Of a stretch of 9,898 nucleotides of DNA, positions 6,116 through 9,898 are shown one piece after another; the stretch's first letter is position 1, and the number at the start of each line of letters is the position of its first letter. The notes beneath the pieces are model-generated. The model saw only the letters and a list, made by a program, of their open reading frames with translations. It made no database searches and had not been told where the DNA came from. The translations under genes were made by a program, and so were the position numbers. Source of the stretch: Candidatus Atribacteria bacterium (GTDB taxonomy: Bacteria > Bipolaricaulota > Bipolaricaulia > UBA7950 > UBA9294); NCBI GenBank assembly GCA_004525685.1, contig SPBW01000077.1, positions 1 to 9,898 of the forward strand. Direction: 5' to 3'.

Positions 6116-6123
6116 GTAGAGCC

Positions 6124-6152
6124 ATCATAGGACGAATTGCCGAGAAGGTCAA
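6124..6152 (-). promoter_or_regulatory. Strong sigma-A/70-type promoter reading towards the GNAT gene
   Basis: On the minus strand, TTGACC (6152-6147) and TATGAT (6129-6124) are separated by exactly 17 bp. Each matches five of six consensus bases, making this the best promoter in the window. It lies between the hairpin that ends the five-gene operon and the GNAT leader, so it starts a separate transcription unit. Confidence 0.65.
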
Positions 6153-6292
6153 TCCCCAAGAAGGGATGGCAATCTGAAACATTGGGATTGCGTCGGTAGA
6201 GGCTCGATACCAACACATCGTAACCAGATCCTCTTCACGTCTCGTTCACGCGGGGCGTGTATTCTACAACCATACGAGAGCAACCTTCTTAC

Positions 6293-6329
6293 CAGGGCTC
6301 GAAGTGAAGACAAGACACTTCGGGCCCTG
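6293..6329. terminator. Strong hairpin at the end of the five-gene minus-strand operon
   Basis: Arms 6293-6306 and 6316-6329 pair over 14 positions with a 9-base loop, beginning CAGGGC and ending GCCCTG. All pairs are Watson-Crick except position 6299 with 6323, which is U-G in plus-strand RNA and A-C in minus-strand RNA. It begins 7 bp after the stop codon of the last gene, the usual position of a terminator. Neither side has a good U-tract (minus-strand RNA continues GUAAGAAGG), so it may stop transcription weakly or protect the 3' end of the message. Confidence 0.5.
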
Positions 6330-6336
6330 ACCCTTT

Positions 6337-6666
6337 CTATCGGCAGTCTTCTGAGTCACTTACCTGTACAAATTCAATCGGCGCACCACCTTCTACGATG
6401 AAGGCAATCGTGTGTCCGGCCGCCGTTACCTTGGGCGGGATGAGGACGACCTTGCCTTCGATGGCTTCTTCAAGATCCGAAACCGCAAAGGCTACATGAG
6501 GGACGGTCTGAATCAGCTCTGGCATCGGGCTGCCTTCCTCAAAGCGAAGCCATTCCACGCGATAGGGGTGGCTGTCGATGTCCGTGATGAAGAGCTTGGA
6601 CGCCGCACTGTAGGTCTCGCCCTCTCTGGGCTCAGTGGTGGGAATGCCGATATGGTGAAAGCGCAT
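6337..6666 (-). CDS. VOC (glyoxalase/bleomycin-resistance) superfamily protein
   Basis: This 109-residue protein is the size of a single VOC module. ATG 6666 is preceded by AAGGAGAA. Two beta-alpha-beta halves are visible: FHHIGIPT at 3-10 starts the first, and VPHVAFAVSDLEEAIEGK at 55-72 starts the second. AFIVEGGAPIEFVQ near 88-101 forms the last strands. Possible metal ligands at the usual VOC positions are His5, His57 and Glu98. The family includes lyases, dioxygenases, epimerases and resistance proteins that bind drugs without catalysis, so the reaction is open. The sequence PYRVEWLRFE (34-43) is typical of an uncharacterised VOC branch. It is the last gene of the operon, 27 bp after the MBL gene and just before the terminator hairpin. 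Confidence 0.85.
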   Translation of the reverse strand: MRFHHIGIPTTEPREGETYSAASKLFITDIDSHPYRVEWLRFEEGSPMPELIQTVPHVAFAVSDLEEAIEGKVVLIPPKVTAAGHTIAFIVEGGAPIEFVQVSDSEDCR

Positions 6667-6693
6667 GGGTTCTCCTTCGTACGATTTTCGCGA

Positions 6694-7631
6694 CTACTCG
6701 CTGAAATGGTTGTGAAGCGCGCGCACGTTGATCTCAAACCGCTTGGCCTCCGTTGCTTGCCAGGTTGAGAAGGGCTCAGGAAGCTTGAGTTCTAAGGCTT
6801 GTTCGACGGGATTCCCCTGCTTAACCTGATCCGAGACAAGCCCGGATAGGGTTTCGATGTACTGACGCAGTAGAGCCAATTGCGCCTTGCCGCCAACGGG
6901 GCCGTGTCCCGGCATGAATGTCTCGTATGCCGATGCCTCCATTTGTTGCAACCAGGCCATCCATGGCTCGGGCGCGCCGTCCCACATGAAGGGCTGTGTG
7001 TCGAAGAACGCCAGGTCTCCACAGATCACGATGCCATCATCGGGCAGTTCAATCGTTACGTCCGAATCTGTGTGCCCCATCTCGAGTGCGCGGATCTCAG
7101 CGATGCGTCGACTTCCGTGAAACGTCATGCTTGACAGGGTCAGTTCGGGAATGCGGCACGTAAGGGTAGGAAGCTCACTCAGGATGCCTCGATCACGCGC
7201 CAGACGCTCTTCCAACGACGTGCGCTGATCAGGATCCTGCTCAGTCGCCAGTGCGGCCTCTGTGCTCTTAATTCCGTCCTCGAGCTCAGAGGTGTCGTCC
7301 TTCCATTCCTCATACTCTGAGGCATCCTCCAGCATGACTGCGCGCGCATTGGCTGATGCCGCGAGGATGGCGCTAGAGAACGACTGCGCCCCGCCCCAGT
7401 GATCTTGGTGAGAATGGGTGAGAACGACGAGTCTAGGTTTGCGGCCTGTGAGTTCCTCGGCTGCCTGGCAAAGGGCAGCGCCGGGCTTTGGCATCATGAA
7501 CGTATCGACGACGATGGTGAGATCGCCCATGTCGATAATGGCCGCATTGCTGTAGGCGGTGCTATCACATCGCCCGATGGCGGCGAAAACACCTTCTGCC
7601 AGTGGTTCAAGATGGAATATCTATTGACCAT
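6694..7631 (-). CDS. Metallo-beta-lactamase-fold hydrolase with a single-base frameshift near its start
   Basis: The core carries a full MBL metal site. Counting from ATG 7530 these are THSHQDH (His39, His41, Asp43, His44), GHTDSD (His153), GDLAF (Asp172) and PGHG (His209). A charged helical insert (about 69-118) separates the first and second motifs. Homologous sequence continues upstream of 7530 in the same frame (PLAEGVFAAIG, then YSNAAIID, the usual N-terminal strands) back to a TAG at 7621-7623. A proper start, ATG 7631 behind AAGGAGAA, lies in another frame encoding MVNRY. One missing T in the TT run at 7616-7617 would restore MVNRYF joined to HLEPLAEG, giving about 312 residues. I infer a 1-nt deletion or read error. 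The ATG overlaps the thioesterase stop by 11 nt. Substrate not predictable. Confidence 0.88.
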
Positions 7632-8088
7632 GAGCTTCTCCTTCCAAGAGTGTGGACGGGGGGTGGCCCGAAGGTCCGCTTCCTGCTTGCGCGAGATCGG
7701 GCCAAGCGCTGACGATGTCGGCGTTCAATACGGCGGGTCGACCGGTTGCCGCATCGACGAGAACAAGGGTGACATCGGCTTCGCAGCACAGTTTCTTGGC
7801 CTCTTCCTGATGAATGGTCTGATGCATGACGATCTTGCGGCTACTAACCTCAGCGACACGCGTCGATACGTGCACTGTGTCTCCGGCACTCGTCGGGCGG
7901 CGATAGGAAATGGCAAGATGCGCGACAACGGGAAATACGCCAAGGGCAGGAAAGCCACCTTGAGGGCCGCGCGCGTCGAGATAGTCCCATCGGCCTTCCT
8001 CAAGAAACTCAAGATAGCGGGCGTTGTTGACATGCCCAAAGCGATCCTCGTGGAAGCCACGTACCTTGATGATCGTTGTGAACTCCAT
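7621..8088 (-). CDS. Hot-dog fold acyl-CoA thioesterase (4HBT family)
   Basis: The 155-residue protein starts at ATG 8088, with AGGAG seven bases upstream. The N-terminal motif EDRFGHVNNARYLEF (residues 14-28) is the hallmark of the 4-hydroxybenzoyl-CoA thioesterase family: Asp15 is the expected catalytic acid, followed by G-H-V-N-N and the long central hot-dog helix. Beta strands follow (HLAISYRRPTSAGDTVHVST, 57-76), as expected for a complete domain of about 130 residues. Such enzymes hydrolyse acyl- or aroyl-CoA in the cytoplasm as dimers or tetramers; chain-length preference cannot be read from sequence. The last 25 residues are Gly/Pro-rich and likely disordered. Its TAG stop is followed in the same frame by the body of the MBL protein, so a readthrough fusion is formally possible, although the overlapping ATG explains the layout better. 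Confidence 0.92.
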   Translation of the reverse strand: MEFTTIIKVRGFHEDRFGHVNNARYLEFLEEGRWDYLDARGPQGGFPALGVFPVVAHLAISYRRPTSAGDTVHVSTRVAEVSSRKIVMHQTIHQEEAKKLCCEADVTLVLVDAATGRPAVLNADIVSAWPDLAQAGSGPSGHPPSTLLEGEAHGQ

Positions 8089-8118
8089 CAGGCTGCTCCT
8101 GCTGCGGGATCGACCGGG

Positions 8119-8616
8119 CTACCGGCCATCGAAGATCCATCTGCCGCCGATCTTGGCCTCTTGCCGTAAACGCTCGGTGAGTTGGCCAGCGTGGTGCTGA
8201 ATATGCCGAAGGTTGTACAGATGTGCCTCGCCTTTGGAGAACTTAAGCCAAGAAAACCCGGACTCCGCATCAAAAGGTGTTGACGCGACAAGCTCTGCCA
8301 CACGGCCGTCGATGTGGTCGCAGTAGGCGAGCACATCGACCTTGCCGAATACGTCCTTTGGCGTGAGTTCAACCCAGTCGCCTAGGTCAGTCCTCCCGTA
8401 TCCTGAATACCCAGCCACCTGGCGATCAAAGGGATCGAACGCCTCTTCAGATGGGGACAGATACAGATGCGCGAAGTAGAGGGTATGGTAGGCGAGCACC
8501 CAGAATGGATTGTGATCGGACGGTCGATTCCACAGATCATCGGGACAGTCGTCTATCGCCCGGCACAGCATTCGCAAAGCCGCACGAATCTGAGAACTGA
8601 CAACGGCAGCATCCAT
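8119..8616 (-). CDS. DinB-family (DinB/YfiT-like) four-helix metal protein
   Basis: The start is ATG 8616, directly behind AAAGGAGG; an upstream in-frame extension lies within the preceding gene and has no site. The 165 residues show the DinB pattern: an N-terminal helix with WVLAYHTLYFAHLYL (39-53, His44 and possibly His50) and a late helix NLRHIQHHAGQLTERLR (135-151, His138, His141 and His142). Three histidines from these helices normally bind Ni or Zn. Family members act as thiol-dependent transferases or detoxification enzymes (bacillithiol or mycothiol S-transferases, maleylpyruvate isomerase), and many have no known role. Despite the name, most have no demonstrated role in DNA damage. 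It lies 25 bp after DUF885 and 30 bp before the thioesterase in the same operon. Confidence 0.9.
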   Translation of the reverse strand: MDAAVVSSQIRAALRMLCRAIDDCPDDLWNRPSDHNPFWVLAYHTLYFAHLYLSPSEEAFDPFDRQVAGYSGYGRTDLGDWVELTPKDVFGKVDVLAYCDHIDGRVAELVASTPFDAESGFSWLKFSKGEAHLYNLRHIQHHAGQLTERLRQEAKIGGRWIFDGR

Positions 8617-8641
8617 GATTCCTCCTTTGATGTCGTCGTAA

Positions 8642-9898
8642 CTAGTGCATGTTGCTGATGTAGGTTTCGACAAGCTCCTCAAGAATGGGTAGAGGAACGT
8701 CGCCTTCTTCCAGCACTGCCTGGTGAAAGTCGGCAAGATCGAATGCGTCTTCTAGTACACCTTGAGCATGGTCGCGTAATCTCATCATCTCAAGCATTCC
8801 AATCTTATAGGCTGTTGCCTGTCCTGGATCAACGATGTAGCGTTCGACTTCCTGGCGCACGAAGGCTTCATCCAGGCCTGTATTGTCTTGTAGGTAGGCG
8901 ACAGCTCGGTCGTAGCTCCATTGCTTGGCGTGAATGCCCGTGTCTACCACCAGACGTGCGGCGCGGAACAGCTCGGCTTGCAGGCGGCCGAGGTTGCCAT
9001 AGGCATTGTTCGCATAGGCACCCATTTCCCAGGCTAAACGTTCGCTGTATAGCGCCCATCCTTCGGCATAGGCGGTGAATCCCAGTCCGGCGCGGTAGAT
9101 GGGGATGTCTGCTGCGTAGGCATAGGCCGTCTGCAGGCCATGCCCCGGAATCGCTTCGTGATAGGTGAGTGTGGGGAGAGAGAATAGCGGCTCTTCTCGA
9201 GCAACCGGGGCGTAGAACATGCCGGGCCGTGATCCGTCGAGCGCTCCAGGAGAGAAGAAGGCGCTCGTTCCGCCTTCGACGACGACAATGTCTGTGTCCG
9301 GCCAACTGTGGAACGCGGGGCGCACGCGTTCAGCAATCCCGTCAATCAGTTCCTGACACGCGTCAACGCTCTGTTGGCCCGTGACCGTTCCCGTTCTCTG
9401 CGTGAGTTCTTCAAACAGGGATTTCAGGCCGTCTTGCGCTTCCAGGACCAGATCTTCTGTGACGTCGAGGATCTCAGAGCGGATTCTTGACACCTCCTCC
9501 AAACCCAATGCATGAATCTCTTCTGCCGACAGGTCGGTGGTCGTATATTTACGGAGCCTGTGCGCGTAGTAGTCGGCACCCGCCTCGTGCCGCCAGACAC
9601 CAATGGCGTCGTCAGCACGCGCCGCTTGTGCAGCGACGTACGTTGCCAGACGTTGATAGCCAGGAAGGACAGACGACTGGATAACATGGGCCACCTCAGT
9701 TTCCAGCGCACGCTTATTCGATTCGCTGATCGATGGAGCGGATGCCAGTCTGTCGACGAAGCTTGTGTAGTAGCTTGTCTCTCCAGGTTGCAGATCTGCC
9801 GTCTTCTGAAGGGCCTGCGCTGCTTCCTGAAGAATGAAGGCGGGCGGCGTTGCACCGATCGATTCACTGACTGCCAGACGAACGATGACCTCGTCGAA
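8642..9898 (-). CDS. DUF885 family metallopeptidase-like protein (N-terminus outside window)
   Basis: The frame is open from the right edge of the window to TAG 8642-8644, giving 418 visible residues; DUF885 proteins are usually about 550-600 long, so roughly the first third lies beyond. The metal motif is YHEAIPGHGLQ, with H247-E248 and His253 in visible numbering (positions about 9158-9140), followed by YAEGWALYSERLAWEMG, where Glu279 is the likely third ligand. The HExxPGH...EGWA arrangement is diagnostic of DUF885, related to zinc metallopeptidases and often annotated as carboxypeptidase-like; substrates are mostly undefined. GTG 9694 is an internal codon, not the start, because upstream sequence (PPAFILQEAAQALQK) is clearly family sequence. 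Whether a signal peptide exists cannot be seen. It is the first gene of the operon visible here; the promoter lies outside. Confidence 0.93.
   Translation of the reverse strand, partial: FDEVIVRLAVSESIGATPPAFILQEAAQALQKTADLQPGETSYYTSFVDRLASAPSISESNKRALETEVAHVIQSSVLPGYQRLATYVAAQAARADDAIGVWRHEAGADYYAHRLRKYTTTDLSAEEIHALGLEEVSRIRSEILDVTEDLVLEAQDGLKSLFEELTQRTGTVTGQQSVDACQELIDGIAERVRPAFHSWPDTDIVVVEGGTSAFFSPGALDGSRPGMFYAPVAREEPLFSLPTLTYHEAIPGHGLQTAYAYAADIPIYRAGLGFTAYAEGWALYSERLAWEMGAYANNAYGNLGRLQAELFRAARLVVDTGIHAKQWSYDRAVAYLQDNTGLDEAFVRQEVERYIVDPGQATAYKIGMLEMMRLRDHAQGVLEDAFDLADFHQAVLEEGDVPLPILEELVETYISNMH

Larger units (their letters stand above)
5779..6117 (-). other. Long leader between the GNAT promoter and GNAT coding sequence
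   Basis: About 340 bp separate the predicted transcription start (near 6117) from the likely GNAT start (5778). Apart from the mini-ORF at 6027-6077 and the 13-bp palindrome, I find no recognisable gene. Minus-strand frames here are open for up to 80 codons, for example to TAA 5727-5729, but I recognise no family in them. A regulatory leader RNA, a decayed small gene, or both would fit. Confidence 0.35.

Noticed and set aside
5358..6119. Plus-strand open frame of 253 codons
   Set aside because: It is antisense to the GNAT gene and its leader, lacks a ribosome-binding site, and its translation shows no fold-like pattern; GNAT motifs on the other strand explain the first part.
7399..8169. Plus-strand open frame of 256 codons
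   Set aside because: It is antisense to the clearly recognisable thioesterase and MBL genes, a typical shadow frame in G+C-rich coding DNA.
9692..9694. GTG as the start of the DUF885 gene
   Set aside because: The frame stays open to the window edge and upstream residues are family-like, so this GTG is internal.

Overview
The window is bacterial chromosomal DNA of medium G+C (roughly mid-50s percent by eye). It is densely coding and most starts have strong Shine-Dalgarno sequences of the GGAG/AAGGAGG type. The families present are DUF885, DinB, hot-dog thioesterase, metallo-beta-lactamase fold, VOC, GNAT and a small beta-carbonic-anhydrase-like protein. They recur in Bacillota and in many uncultivated phyla, so I cannot name a taxon. 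No tRNA, rRNA, CRISPR array, transposase or integrase is visible.

Layout. (1) 1-119: the tail of a GNAT-like gene entering from the left. (2) 226-561: a decayed gene interrupted by an in-frame TGA and cut short. (3) 562-850: no convincing gene until a promoter at about 800-830, which carries three 8-bp direct repeats. (4) 851-2400 (+): a two-gene operon of a ribbon-helix-helix (RHH) DNA-binding protein and a TPR-like protein with two aspartic protease domains, joined by a 4-nt overlap. (5) 2534-3232 (+): a protein resembling a DNA/RNA non-specific endonuclease whose active-site residues look altered. (6) 3229-4110 (-) alpha/beta hydrolase and 4291-4677 (+) carbonic-anhydrase-like protein, divergently transcribed from a 180-bp spacer. 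(7) 4674-5778 (-): a GNAT acetyltransferase with a C-terminal helical extension, probably with one frameshift near its N-terminus, behind a good promoter (6124-6152) and a long leader with a mini-ORF. (8) 6337-9898 (-): a five-gene operon read DUF885, DinB, thioesterase, MBL-fold hydrolase, VOC protein, followed by a strong hairpin at 6293-6329.

The five-gene operon is tightly packed (gaps of 25-30 bp and one 11-bp overlap) and encodes mostly hydrolytic or detoxification-type folds; no single pathway is evident. The RHH/TPR-double-protease pair, with iterated repeats in its promoter and a nuclease-like gene next on the same strand, is the best candidate for an undescribed regulated module. 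That is inference from gene order only.

Two genes (MBL hydrolase and GNAT) have N-terminal homology continuing in another frame across single-base shifts, and the left-hand remnant has an in-frame stop. These may be genuine lesions or single-base sequencing errors, and the reads should be checked.
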